Positions 25,053 through 37,822 of a DNA stretch of 64,000 bases are shown here, one piece after another. A model generated the notes under the pieces. The model was not told the origin of the DNA, did no database searches, and saw only the letters and a list, made by a program, of their open reading frames with translations. Positions within the stretch are counted from its first letter, which is position 1, and every line of letters begins with the position of its first letter. A program made the position numbers and the translations under genes. Source of the DNA: Pyrus communis (lineage: Eukaryota; Streptophyta; Magnoliopsida; Rosales; Rosaceae); NCBI RefSeq assembly GCF_963583255.1, contig NC_084809.1, forward strand, positions 1,493,001-1,557,000, in the 5' to 3' direction.

Positions 25053-26916
25053 TCAACATCGATAAAAGTGGGGAAACCATTTTGACAAGAGGTAATGTTT
25101 TAACTTCACGATTAGGGCAAAGATACCGTAGCAGGGAACGTGCATCAATCCCATCAAGAAGTACCTGAAATTCAGTACGTTATTAGACTAAACATGCAGT
25201 TAAGACCTAATTAACGGGGCGTAACGCCGAGAGGTATAACAATGCGTAGCGAAAACATACCACAACGGTGCATATGGCGATGACAAGTCAAGAAACGGGT
25301 ACGGCCACCTGCAACAAAGTGAACTTTGACAATCTTCTTCCATGACATTAGTAGTTCCAGTTCCTGAGTTGTGTACAAGGAAGGGTTAACGAACGTTACC
25401 GTACTGATACGCAAGCGTGGATGGTCCACTGGAAAATGACGAAGACACCGGTCCATAAGATGAAGTAAGATATCCGAACAAAGGGGACATGCTGCAGAAG
25501 TTTGAAAAAGTTGGAACGTGGAATAAACTTTCAGATATACAAGCCCAAAGTGAGAGAATTTGCTCATGAGAAAAATACCAAGCAATTCAACATTGCATCG
25601 CCGAGGAGTAAAACAGCGTTAATTGAATGCATATCCACTGTCAGCTGAAATAAACTGAACGTTAACAAAAAAATATAAACCTTAAGCTACGAAATATGTG
25701 GTCAGAGGATGGAAATGAAAATTTGTGGTACTTACGAAACTCATTTTGTAATCTATGATGGTGAAAAACGGAAATATGACGAGCCAATAGATGCAATCAG
25801 TAAGCATCACTGCCCCGGCACTCATCTGCAATTCTAAATTGAATAAAACGGAAACATAAGGGACTTAAGAGGCAAACAAAGCTTTTGCATGAATTAATCA
25901 TTGGGCAAAAAGAAAATATGACCTCGAACATAGCTTCAAAGACACGACTGCATTTGGCTGCTGCTCGGGGAAGACAACTTTCGTCTTGGGGACTTGAGTC
26001 TTTCTCCTCATTTTCAAGGGGAATGTATGTTCCATTTTCTGCATCTGTCCCGACATGATCATAATCTCCTAGAGTTCCCGTGCTGCTTGTTTTCTTGCAC
26101 CAGAAGCACCCGTAAATGGAGAGAAGAGATCCAAACTACAACGAAAGTGAGAAAAGAAAACAAACAAAATCTCAGAGCGCAGTCTATCGAGAGTTGTTAA
26201 CAATTGCATCAATTATAAAATGCGTAGACATTGGATATCTCAACGAAAACATTAAGGCGATTCAGTAGAAGGCTAAAAGAAGATCAGAGACCATACCCCG
26301 AAGTAGATGGTAACCAAGGTAAAAGTCCACCTGTTCAGCATACAGAAAAAATTTACATCCTTGAGTTCAAAGCATCATAAAAAAGAACATTTCCTAACTA
26401 TCCGGGAACCTGATGTTATGACTGAACAAATGTGTCCTACGCTGCTCAAGAAAGAGACGAATTGAGTTGCAAACCCGGTTGAGTTTTCACATTTAACTTT
26501 CGGTTGTGAAGGATCTTTAGATGACATTAGAATTCACTACATATCACTAGATGAGCATAAACATAAGACGAGGCTTACTGAGTATAGAAGTAAAATATGC
26601 GACTGCCAGCGATAGCAACTTTAATGATCAGCGTTGCCAAAAGGAGAGAGAATGAAATAACTCGGTAAATCAGCAGCCAAACGGGATGAATTTCTTTGAG
26701 GCAGGGTCTCCACGCTTCATCGCCACAGAAATCCTGGCTTATATCCTGCTGAGCATCTCTTCTGTCAGATTTTGAATGGTCTTGACCATCATATTTCCAT
26801 AACATTAGTAACGCTACAACCATTGGCACAAACACCCAAATTGCGCATAGCAAGACTCGCCAGGTCAACCAATAGCTCAGGGTAGTGGTATCAGCAGCAG
26901 TACCCTCTAGCTGCAT
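25053..26916 (-). CDS. Rolling-stone-like multi-pass membrane protein
   Basis: A plant membrane protein of unknown biochemical role, related by family to Drosophila rolling stone. Eight exons in transcript order: 26916-26579, 26330-26297, 26135-25923, 25825-25736, 25644-25579, 25491-25400, 25308-25261 and 25164-25053. They total 993 nt, 330 residues. Likely membrane spans are about 18-40, 79-104, 114-132, then several in the C-terminal half (VMLTDCIYWLVIFPFFTII, VLLLGDAML, FILWTGVFVIFQWTI, YFLMGLMHVPCYGIFALIV). Family landmarks are YTQWTFTLVTIYFG and RWPYPFLDLSSPYAPLWYF. A hydrophilic acidic loop lies between spans 3 and 4. A 5'UTR intron donor is seen at 27525. The family identification is from motif memory, and the function is unknown. 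Confidence 0.85.
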
Positions 26917-27525
26917 CCTGCTAGGACAAACGACGAGTTACTTCTAAATTTCTCGGTTGCTGCATTGTCTCGTAGTATTTTTTCAAAAAATGTACAATGT
27001 AAAACGAAAGAATCCACGCCCTCGACTTTGAATTGTATACAAAACCAAAAATTGCTAATAATACATGACTGTAAAGGTGGAAACAAGAATAAAGGGCGAC
27101 CCCAAGCCAACAAGGCTCTCCACTTTGCGAGGGTCTGGGGAAGCTAAATAGTTAACACTGCTACTAATATGCATATGAAGATTAAGCGATATCGCTTAGG
27201 ACCCTGACTGGAGGGATAAATGTTCATAATCACTCGAACTACAATTCCCTTGCGGAGATTATGCGATCTTGCATATTGAAATTAAAATCATGATGAAACA
27301 TGGTCTATCTTCAAATAAAGTCACTGCTTTTTCTGATTATTTTAATAAATCAATAAGAATTACAGAAATTTAAATTAAATCAACTCATAAATCTTCACTC
27401 TCTCCTAATGTTACGTCATATATCAAGAGAAAAATACATTGAAACAAATTTTATTGGTCAAAGCAGAAAGCACGAACTAACAACAATGTAAGAAACAGCA
27501 AATATAAGCAAGCTGCAAGCATACC

Positions 27526-27900
27526 TGATTAATTAGTGAGAGACAGATTAATCAACGAGCTCAAAGTTTGGTTTTCGCTTTCGGGTCGTTTCGTTTGGTT
27601 GCCGAGAGGAAGCTGAGATGCTCAAACAGCAAAATCTGCTGCAACCCAATTCAGTATTTTCCTTCAGTTTCTCGGCAACCAAACAGATATTAACACCCGG
27701 AAACAAAAAAACCCAAAGAAAATGCTTCTCTCTGTCTCTCTCTGCTGAAACCAAGTGTAAATAGAGACACCGTTTTGGTCACGATGATGATGTTCATTGG
27801 GAATGAACGAGGACCCAAAATTCAAGTCGGTTGACTCGGTTCTATCCACTACATGCTTCGGTAAAAAGCAGAGACTTTGTTTGTTTCATGGGCTAAAACC
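27526..27900. promoter_or_regulatory. Divergent 5' region between the rolling-stone-like gene and TRM61
   Basis: The first, non-coding exon of the minus-strand gene ends at the donor at 27525, and the TRM61 leader begins by about 27900-27950. The two transcription starts are therefore probably within a few hundred bases. No TATA box is obvious on either strand. Confidence 0.45.
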
Positions 27901-28250
27901 TACAGCCCAGCCCAACAGAAGGCCCAAATTTCCCAGTCCTCCCTAAACCTACGAATCCAACCCTCTCCCCCAACGCCTTCTTCTTCCTCTCGGCTCTTTC
28001 GTTTCTTCACCGAACCTGTAAAGCAGAAACGCAGGTTCCTTCCGTCGTTTTCTTCTTCTTCCTCCTCAGTTCTTCCTGTGAACCCAGTCCTCCTTCCGCT
28101 CCGGTTCTTCTGCTTCTTCTTCTTCTTCAGCTACTGTTTGAGGGGTTTCATATCACCATCTGCCCGATTGAAAAAAGTAAGCACATTCTACTTTTACTTC
28201 CAACTTTTTGACTATCTTCTTTCTTCTGTTATTATTTTCGACACGATGAT

Positions 28251-28340
28251 ATTCTAAATTACTTTAATTTGCGGCGTAGGAATTCGAACTTGGGTATTCT
28301 AAACTACTTTAATTTACAGCGTAGGAATTCGAACTTGGGT
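28251..28340. repeat. 45-bp perfect-register tandem duplication in the TRM61 5'UTR intron
   Basis: Copies at 28251-28295 and 28296-28340, each ending 'aggaattcgaacttgggt', with a few substitutions. They lie in the leader intron (donor near 28177, acceptor near 28471). Confidence 0.9.
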
Positions 28341-28484
28341 GCATAAGGCCAGCCACACTTTTAGTTGCTTGATAAAAGACTGCCCCTTTAGTTGTTCTAA
28401 TGATAAATTTTTTAAATTTGTAATAAATTTGTTTATACTTACGAATGTGAATTTATATTTTAAATATTCAGACCAGAATTAAGG

Positions 28485-29965
28485 ATGTTGCCTGTTAATC
28501 CGACAAAGAAGCTGTCTTTTACTCGGTCCATTAATGATGGAGATTTGGTCATTGTCTATGAGAAGTATGATACAATGAAGGCTGTCAAGGTGTGTGCCGG
28601 TTCTGTGCTCGAAAACCGGTTCGGTTTGTTTAAGCATTCGGACTGGATAGGGAAGCAGTTTGGTTCCAAGGTTTTCAGCAGCAAGGGCGGATTTGTTTAC
28701 TTGTTGGCTCCGACACCCGAGCTTTGGACTTTGGTTTTAAGCCACAGGACTCAGATTCTGTACATTGCGGACATTAGTTTTGTGATCATGTTCTTGGAGT
28801 TGGTTCCGGGATGTTTGGTTCTCGAGTCGGGGACTGGGAGTGGATCTTTGACTACTTCACTTGCAAGGGCTGTTGCTCCTAAAGGACATGTCTATACGTT
28901 TGATTTCCATGAACAACGTGCGGTCTCTGCTAGGTAAGAACTCGAGATGAACAGCTTGTTTTCGTTGTTTCTTATGGTTTTGGTGTATGATGGTTTCTAT
29001 TTACTTCGGTGTTTCCTTTTGTGTACAAGATTTGTGTATGGTTTTGCCTTCCAGAACATGCAAACTTTTAGTTTAGAATATGAGTTGCGAAGTAAGTGGA
29101 TGAATCGGGTGATATGCTAATGAATTGTGAAATAAGTGAGCGATTATTTTCCGTGTTTCTTATGAATTTGGTTTAAATTGGTTTCTATTTGATTCGGTGT
29201 CCCCTTTCGTGTACAAACTGAAGACAATTAGATCAGCTGCCCATGAAACCAGCGGGTTCTGAACTAACATTGAGCTATTTCCTCTACTTCAAGTAGATTA
29301 TATCATTGTTGAAAGGCTAACAGGATGTTTTACTTTTATAGGGAGGATTTTGAGAAGACGGGATTAAGCAACGTGATCACTGTAGGAGTTAGAGATATTC
29401 AGGGGGAAGGGTTTCCGGATGAGTTTTCTGGAAGGGCAGATTCTGTCTTCCTGGACCTACCCCAACCCTGGCTGGCCATCCCTTCAGCTGCGAAAATGTT
29501 GAAGCAAGATGGGGTATTATGCTCCTTCTCCCCGTGTATTGAGCAGGTGCAACGAGCGTCGGAGACTATGAGGTCAAGCTTTACGGGTAGGGCTTTTTGA
29601 TGCAGTTATCTCCCTTCATGCTTTTTGATGTGTAATTTTTTGGACTTACTTTGCTTCTTTCAAGTGTTTTCTCTCACAAATGTATTTCTCACACTAAGAT
29701 CTGTATCTTATGCTTGTGTATAGATATAAGGACGTTTGAGATTCTCCTTCGCACATATGAAGTCCGAGAATGGAAATTGGATGACTTCCAGGGAGATGAA
29801 GCTGGTTCCGTTGGATCTCATCCACGTAAAAGGCGGCAGCGATCAAGTGAAGGAAGCAATGCGCTGGAAACTACAGGATCTCCCACTGTCATGGCCAGGC
29901 CGTGCAGTGAGACCAGAGGCCACACTGGCTATTTGACATTTGCAAGACTCAAATGCCTCTCATAA
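28485..29965 (+). CDS. TRM61: tRNA (adenine-58-N1)-methyltransferase catalytic subunit TRM61
   Basis: Catalytic half of the TRM6/TRM61 complex that makes m1A58 in tRNA using S-adenosylmethionine. Three exons (28485-28933, 29342-29586, 29724-29965) give 936 nt, 311 residues. The N-terminal beta-barrel-like segment is followed by SAM motif I (LVLESGTGSGSLT, about 110-122), the acidic ribose-binding position in YTFDFHE, and the catalytic-pocket motif DLPQPW. The C-terminus (HTGYLTFARLKC) is typical of the family. A basic Ser/Arg-rich insert (HPRKRRQRSSEGS) precedes it. The ATG follows a 5'UTR intron acceptor directly (atattcag at 28464-28471). The start agrees with the conserved MLPVNPTKKLSF opening. 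Confidence 0.94.
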
Positions 29966-30594
29966 AGTATGCAACTGTAATCTAGTTATAGACACACAGC
30001 CTGGTTCCAAATAGTTGGGATGAGGTTTCATTTTTGCTGTTTCTGCAACGTGAATTATTCCGCTGATTCGGAAATTTAGAAAAATTTTAATGGAGAAATG
30101 CATTGTCCATTTTTTGCGTTCAATCGTTTTCTCAACTTCAATCATGGACGTTTCTAGAGCAATTTCTTTTGATTCAGTATCTTAGTCGTTATCAATATTT
30201 TGAAAATTAGTGTTTGGGATTTTTTCGTGTATCAGAAGGGAAAGGAAATCAGCCTCAAAATTGAAGTGCTGAAGGCCACATGTTTGCCTCAGCAAATTTG
30301 GTACACAGGATTGCAATCCATTCGTCCACTACTAACTAAGCACCATTCAGTACTAGCTTACAAAACCCCTAAATCTCACTCGTCGGCCCTTCGATTTCTG
30401 ATGCTGGTGAGGATGCGGGATCAATACCGGAAAGTTTAAGTAACCTTATACAGACTTATAAGAAGTTGGTCTACTCCCCCATAGCCGCCGTCATCCTTCA
30501 GTTTTGTATTCATGCAAAGGCTTAAAAGCCTTTAGCGGCCTGAGCTTCTTTCTCCACTTGCTTTGCTTCCCAAATTCCAAGCCTTCTGGTCAAG

Positions 30595-33106
30595 ATGCAG
30601 AGCACTGCGCTTGCTCTGGCTCCTTCCACCTCGTTTCTCAAACCTCCGTGTTGGAACTCTATCCCTAAAGCCACTCAGCTTTCACCCTCGACGTCCTTGA
30701 TACAAGACAGTTTGACTAAAGTTCACAGGCTTTCATGGCAAACACCTCTTCACACGTTTTCTTCTTCCAATGCTTCCTTCCTTTTCTCGAATCGCAGATA
30801 TGATCATTTGAAGGTCAGGGCTGCTTCTGTGCCTGAGAGTGCTGACGAGGGCTCGAAACAGAGCGGGCTGGTTAAGACCTTTCAGCTTGGTTCAATGTTT
30901 GGAATTTGGTACCTTTTGAATATTTACTTCAACATCTACAACAAACAGGTGCGTTCACTGTCTTTATTCATCTGCCCTCCCCATATTTTTAATTGCCTTT
31001 TCTTGTTTTGAAATGCATGTTTTCGCTTCTTGTTTTCGTTGATTTTGGCCTAATAAAAGAAGCTAGAATTTGAAGGCCAGAGCTTGTTCATAGGTTCTGA
31101 AAGTCTATCCATTTCCAGCAACGGTCACAGCGTTTCAGTTCGGCTGCGGGACTGTGATGATTACCCTGATGTGGGCTCTTAACCTCTACCCCAGACCAAA
31201 TCTCACCCGCTCACAGGTACCTACTTATTCCTTATAATTGCTCGAATGTCAAGTCCCATGTCCGACGGATTAGAATACTACATATAATACGTGGTTTCAT
31301 TACTAATAGCACCGAGACTTTTTGTATAAACACGAACTAGTGCGTGGTTAAATACAAGTTGGGATAATACTGGTGTGATTAGTAGTACACTACTACTCCG
31401 TCTCTTTGAAATCTTTCGACTTGGATGGCAGCTTGCAGCAATTCTTCCACTAGCAGTGGCACACACAATGGGGAACTTATTGACTAACGTTAGTCTTGGG
31501 AAAGTTGCTGTTTCTTTCACTCACACAATCAAAGCTATGGAGCCGTTCTTCACAGTTGTATTCTCTGCTCTTTTGCTTGCGGAGGTAAGAAACTTTGATG
31601 TTCTTTCTTCCTACTTGTGATTTAACCTTCAGAAGGCGGGTGCAAATCTGAGGTAGCGATTTGACTGTCAGTTTTTTTCATCATGCTGATTGCTTTGCAC
31701 ACAGATGCCGAATATTTGGGTCGTTGCTTCTCTTGTACCGATTGTAGGCGGAGTGGCATTGGCATCCTTCACCGAGGCCTCTTTTAACTGGTAAGACATC
31801 CCGGAAGACAAAATTATGCACGAATCAAATTTATATGCAGATTCTTGGATTACAGTCTTCTAAAAGGAACAAGTTCTAAATGTATATATCTTGGATATAT
31901 AGCTCGTGATCACTGCCGAATTCCTCTTTTTCTTGAATTACAAATTTACAAGTGTTTAACCATTGTATGTTCTACAACAGGATTGGTTTCGGTAGTGCAA
32001 TGGCCTCTAATGTTACGAACCAATCACGTAATGTACTCAGCAAGAAGTTCATGGTTAAGAAAGAGGTGAAACTAATTAACCTACAGCTGCAATTTCTTTA
32101 TTTTCAGAATTCCTTCGTGAGGTTTAATAGTTTTGTTTTGTAATTAGGAATCTTTGGACAATATCAATCTCTTCTCAGTGATCACTATCATTTCCTTCAT
32201 CCTATTGGTTCCTTCGGCGATTCTCTTGGAAGGCGTTAAATTTACTCCTGCATACCTGCAGTCTGCTGTGAGTAGTAATACTATTAAGACCCGTTTGGGA
32301 CTACTTTTGTCGGAATTACTTATGCTTATGAGAGCTTTTCCTAGAAGTACTTCATGAAAATGCAGTTAAATGTGGTTCTTAATGCGCTAGCTTTTCTGTA
32401 CGCATTATTTTCATTAATTATATATTGTATACCAGGCAAACCAAGGATTGAACATCAAAGAGTTATGCGTGAGATCACTTCTGGCTGGCTTCTGCTTCCA
32501 CACTTGCCAGCAGGTGACAACATATATAGTTTCACACTCTCTCTAAATTAAACTGAAATTGAAGTTACGTGTTTCTTATACTAAAACATTTAAATAGTTA
32601 CTGTGTACTAACAGTTTTGGCTTAATCGCGCGCTTTGGTGAAGTTTTCAATCTCTTACAGAATAGCAAAATCCACTTAAACATGACTTCCCCTTTGTTAG
32701 AAATGATCAGTAATGTAGGCTATATGTGTAGCCATACCAAATGTAGGACAAATATTACTGTCCACTTCTTATATATAATTGCTTGGTTAATTTGCATAAG
32801 TTGTGTGGGATGTAGGTGTCCTATATGATATTGCAGATGGTTTCACCGGTGACTCACGCAGTTGGAAACTGTGTGAAGCGTGTGGTGGTGATAGTCTCCT
32901 CAGTCATCTTCTTCCAAACACCTGTCTCACCGATAAACTCCCTCGGTGAGTTCCTTGTATATTTACATATATGACACATTCTTACACATGGCTTGCAGAG
33001 TTCCTTGACTAACAATGACGGGGGTTATATTGCAGGGACTGCTGTGGCTCTTGCTGGAGTGTTCTTGTATTCAAGAGCCAAGAGAATAAAGCCAAAGCCC
33101 AGTTAG
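30595..33106 (+). CDS. PPT: Plastid phosphoenolpyruvate/phosphate translocator
   Basis: Inner-envelope antiporter that exchanges phosphoenolpyruvate for phosphate; in plants it feeds the shikimate pathway. Nine exons (30595-30948, 31094-31216, 31432-31584, 31705-31790, 31981-32065, 32148-32267, 32436-32513, 32816-32945, 33036-33106) give 1200 nt, 399 residues, close to the family's usual size. Residues 1 to about 85 are Ser/Thr-rich with few acids, a chloroplast transit peptide. The triose-phosphate-translocator fold follows, with [49 protein letters not shown] and [20 protein letters not shown]. The sequence [14 protein letters not shown] and the C-terminal [10 protein letters not shown] favour PPT over triose- or glucose-phosphate translocators. 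PPT1 versus PPT2 is not decided. Confidence 0.92.
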
Positions 33107-34487
33107 TGTTGCATGCATGAATTGTAAATATATATTATATATATGAAGCAAAAAAGAAAATCATCTCATCAACTGTAAAGATTAGTTCTATGATCTATAT
33201 ATATTCTCATCATATATATTGTATGCAAAGATATATTTGCTGCCTCCAAAATAACTTTTATATTATTGATAGAGAACATTGTTAACCAGTTAAGCTATAA
33301 GCACCTCAAGGTCTGTTGAGACTGCTTATAAAAATGCTAAAAGTGCTTTCTGTTAATTATAATTTCAACTGGGTCTTAATAGATGCGGTTCTAGCAAAGC
33401 GTTTAAGAGCACAATGATTATTACGTGAGTTACCATTGATAATTTTGAAACCCAAAACCCAGCTACAAGATCATCTTGATATAGCGGTTTGCATCAAAAC
33501 ATCTAGCTAGTGAGACTCCTATATGGTTCTTGTTTAGGAAATGGTTTCTGCATACTCCTCGCCATCTACTGCAAGTCTTCCTCCCCCTCCTCTTTTTAGC
33601 CACTAAATTGAAAAAAAAATAAAAAAATAAAAGGCTTGAATTAAGAGGAGGTGTGAAGAAGGTGAAAAAAGGAGTGCAGAAATCTCTTCCATTTTAAGGG
33701 TAGTGGTGTTATCCACACACCAATTTTAACCTTCCACATATATCTTAATTTTCGACCGTCAGATCAAATGAATTAGAGGAAATAAATAACATAAATTAAC
33801 AAAGAATGTGTAAGAGGTAAAAAGAGGTGTATGCATAGCATCACCCCATTTAATTTTCTATCCTTTTACCAAAGTTTGCATAATTGGCTCTATCCACAAA
33901 AAATTGAAGCGTTATACATTAAGGTTTCCACAATGGCTTAATTACTCTATTAGCGATGCGGAATCCTAGTACGACCAACATGGCATAAGCAAGATCTCCA
34001 TTTATGCATATTGCTTACTTTCTAGGCACTTTACGTGACTTCAAAAATCCATCACAAGAATTTCTAGCTAAATATTAAACCTCCAACGTAGATTATGATT
34101 AGCAAATGACTACATTTTAACATTTATAACATCAATAATAACAATTGTAACAATAGCAATCACGGCGTATATAAATGACATATCGACCACATATTCCTAT
34201 TTTCTTTAAGTACAGTTATCTGCAACCTAAAAAACCTCTATAAATAAATAAATAGCAAATTTGGACAAACATGCATAAACAAAACCAAACTGAATTTAAG
34301 TTTGAAAACAACATCAACAACTGTGTTCCAGTTAAACTATCCAAATGAAAATGCTGAAAGGAAATAAAAGTCTGAACGCTTTCTAAACATGAAAGCCTAA
34401 TGACGCACAAAAACTGACAAACATACGAAATAGCTAGGGGAACACCGACGACAAAGCACTTCCTGCAGCTGCTCGAAAGTCGAAAGC
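33107..34487. other. PPT-MYB intergenic region
   Basis: The two genes end towards each other. It holds the MITE at 33698-33847 and AT-rich 3'UTR-like sequence; no other gene is seen. Confidence 0.5.
33698..33847. mobile_element. MITE with about 50-bp diverged terminal inverted repeats
   Basis: Left end 'gggtagtggtgttatccac' is inverted at the right end ('gtatgcatagcatcacccc'), and the similarity runs inward for about 50 bp. It lies between PPT and MYB. I could not define a clear target duplication. Confidence 0.75.
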
Positions 34488-37400
34488 TCACACATTTCCC
34501 TTGAAATGGAGCATCTCCATAATATCCAGCTCTTTCTTGACATGGTTATCATGTCCCTGCATAAAGTTGTTCGTCTGCAGTGGCAAAAATGGCAGTTCAT
34601 ACGCCATGTTGCAGCTCGGATCCTTAACCCTTGAAGTGCTGCTGCTCGCCATTCCCTGCTGCAGGTATCCACCAAGCCCATAACTTTCAAAAACATTGAA
34701 CATGTTAATCTTGTCGAAATCAGAAAGATTAACACCAACACCCATGTGGTTGTTCATGTTGGACGCCTCACTGTCAATAGGTTCGGGACGATAACCCATG
34801 AGATCCCAATTCGCAGAGTTGGTCGCGTCTGGGCTCTCGACAATGTTGTTCTTATCAATGTGCACCCCAGACTGATGATCAGGTGAGACCACAGACGACA
34901 GCCCGGCTTTGTTCTCCGTTGTTCCGGTAGAGTTAGGGGAAGCAGTAGTATCGGTAGCAGTAGTACCGACCAAGCTCCTGATGTAGTCCTGCAAGATGGA
35001 GCTCTCATTGTAATTGTTAATGTTGGAGTCCTGCTTGTTGCTCTTCCTCTTCGAGTTTTGCTTCCTCTTTGTTGCATTCCAGTGGTTCTTAATTGTATTC
35101 TCCGTCCTTCCAGGCAACATCTTGGCAATTTCTGACCATCTATTCCCGATTTCCTTGTGGGCTTCGATCAGTATCTTGTCCTCTTCCTCGCTCCACATTT
35201 CTTTCTGCAAGTTTCAACACAGATTTAATTAGTTGCGTTCACGCACTCTATGTAACAGTATAAGTACATACATACATACATACATATATATGGCTTTCTA
35301 ATATTAGAGATATATATATATATATATATATACGTATATGAATATATATGCTTTCTAAAGGATAATATATAAAATTCAAAAGCCGATTTGATATGGTAAA
35401 CAACAACTGTATTAATTTAAACCAACGTTATGCACCAGCTAGCTAGATTTGATCTGTAACTGTCAATTTTCTGTTAACACGCACGTCCAAGTAGAAAACA
35501 ATGCACGTACTTCCTATGCTCATGTATGGTCCTAGGGTTTTGTTTTCCCGGTTACAATAGTCCTAGGGTTTTAACTAGGAAAACTCAAGATGCATGCATG
35601 CATCGTCTCCTTAGTTCAATACCATCAAATCAGAGAGGAAGCAATGAAAAAAGGGTGCAACAATTATTTGTTACAAATCAAAATTAACTTAATACTTTTT
35701 TTTTTCATCATGATAATAATTAACATTTATATATGTGAAAAAGTAAATTACAGAATTTAAACTTCATTATAAATGGTTTTTGATTGAAAAACTTCATTAT
35801 AAATTACATAAATTCAAAAGTCACTACATATTTACAAAAGAGTAACTTATTGCAGAGTAAATTTATATAAATAATACATAATAATTCATATATTTTTATT
35901 ATTTTAGTCATTTTAAATTTACTTATTTGATATAAATTCAGACTTATAATAAAAAGGTAAATAAATTTTAGGTCTTGAAATGGGTTCGACTTTCACCCGA
36001 TTTTGGTCTAAATCGGATCCTAATAATTTATTGATTAAAATTGAAATGAATTTGAATTCTAATATATACGCATAAACCAAACCTGACATAGGTTATTTCG
36101 GAAATGAACAATGTTAGAAAGACTATATGTTTAAACCATATGACGTGTTACTGATAATTGAATTATTACTTAAATATTTGATTAACGTACCTATTTTTCT
36201 ATTAGTGACATATCACATGGTTTACAAATATGATCTAAAAAGATGACCTACCAAGCATTTTCCTTCGGAAATTCATAATGTGTCATGGTTAATTATTATA
36301 GTCTAATTCAAATTCTGCAATCCAACCTAACCGCTGGTTGAAACGCATGTTTTTTCATTGTCAAGTAGCTATTGACAAATACTGGATAGTACAACGTCAA
36401 TAAAAACTCCACAAAACGTATAAACGGACGTATAAGGTAGTGTATGAATTTTATATATTTTATGACACGCGTCAAAATATTAGAATTACAGTATTTTCTA
36501 ATAAATATATAACCAAATATATGCAAATGCCATATATGTATTAGCTATTTATCTTTGTCTACATTAACTTAATATATGTATTTGCATAAATCTTTTGTTT
36601 TTATTTCAAGGAGAAACAAAAATTTAGTGAATGAAAATGAGCTATATGTATGCTTGTATGTAATATGTTAATGAAGTTTGGGAAATAGTGAAGAATTAAG
36701 GGAGAACAGGATGGAACCCTAATGTCAGGCCGCAGATGGTTGTGCCATCTTTCTCTACATTGTTTTCCCACTCTCCCAGTCAGCTGAGTTGCAATTTGAG
36801 ACCACTTCTTGATCCCAAACCTCCCAACCAATTGCACCAAGTGTCTGCAAAGATAGATTTAACTGAGTTAATTACCAATTTTTAGAGAAAATAAAAAATA
36901 AATAAATAAAATAAAAAGACCTCTTAATAATTTTAAAAATAAAGATAAGCATATCATATATCCTCCAAATTCATAAAAATACATGAAGAAAATATAAATC
37001 AACACTCTGATTAACCAAATAATCGACTAAAATCAGAAAAACAAAATACCTGTCTTCCTCGGGACTCCATTGACCTTTGATTATATCAGGTTTCTTCTGA
37101 AGCATTTTAATGGCTCTTCTTGCACACAACCTTTTGTTCTTCTCATCAGCTGAGAATCTTCTCCCAAACTCAATCTCTGCGATGATAGAGTTGGATGACA
37201 CATCATCCGAAGGCAAACGCATCGCCGGAACTGATGAGGACCCAAATTCACCATAATTGACCAGTTGTGGGAGCTGCACACAGCTCTCTGCCCCCATCTG
37301 CTGGTCATGAAGAATTTCTTGATGATGGGGTTGATAACCCAAAAAGCCTCTAACACCACCATGAAATCCATGCATCACCACGGATTCGCTTTCTCTACAA

Positions 37401-37822
37401 TCGGATGTCATGAAATCATGGTGGTGATGATTTGCGGTATAAGGTGAAGGCTCAAAGGGATTATTAAGGTTGTTGCATGTGGTTGAAATCTTGCTGAAAG
37501 GGTTGGATGAAGAACCGGCCTCAGTGGTGGTGAAATGATTTATCTTTGGAGTGAGATTGTACTCATGGGAATGAGAATTCCAGTTAAACCCGTGAATGGT
37601 GGAATTGGGGTGATGAAACAAAGCCTTGGGAGAATTGGGTGGTGGTGGGGAAGATCTAGAGACAGAATAAATATTCCCATTGATGGTGGTGGTTTTGGTG
37701 GTGGTGGAAGGAGGTGGATTCTCTGGTTTCATCAATTTCAAAGGGTTTGAAGAATCAGAGAGAAGGGTGGAAAGGAAAGGAAAATTATCTAATTCCCTCA
37801 AGTTGGTTTCCAAGTACTCCAT
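34488..37822 (-). CDS. R2R3-MYB transcription factor, MYB98/MYB115/MYB118-like
   Basis: Nuclear DNA-binding regulator; family members act in female gametophyte, seed and embryo gene control. Three exons in transcript order, 37822-37050, 36844-36718 and 35204-34488, give 1617 nt, 538 residues. The MYB domain starts unusually late: R2 begins [11 protein letters not shown] (about 249-258) and R3 begins [10 protein letters not shown] (from 301). Signature stretches are [16 protein letters not shown] and [18 protein letters not shown]. The long N-terminal half is rich in Ser, Pro, Asn and His and looks disordered. A basic stretch after R3 ([12 protein letters not shown]) may be a nuclear localisation signal. 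The C-terminus has an acidic-hydrophobic end ([16 protein letters not shown]). Intron 2 (1.5 kb) carries a MITE. The exact subgroup member is not resolved. Confidence 0.9.
35306..35331. repeat. (TA)n microsatellite in MYB intron 2
   Basis: A TA dinucleotide run with 'atacatacatacatacatat' just before it. Confidence 0.8.
36117..36252. mobile_element. MITE in MYB intron 2
   Basis: Left 'gtttaaaccatatgacgtgt' and right 'gacatatcacatggtttac' are inverted copies, about 36 bp with several mismatches, around an AT-rich centre. Confidence 0.7.

Noticed and set aside
25211..25585. 124-codon minus-strand frame as a single long exon of the rolling-stone-like gene
   Set aside because: Its frame does not give the conserved family motifs. 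Splicing at 25491/25400 and 25308/25261 restores the conserved VRISYFILWTGVFVIFQW and WPYPFLDLSSPYAPLW.
27877..28257. Pro/Ser/Phe-rich frame upstream of TRM61
   Set aside because: It spans the pyrimidine-rich 5'UTR and runs through a splice donor (near 28177). There is no homology, and TRM61 has its own conserved start at 28485.
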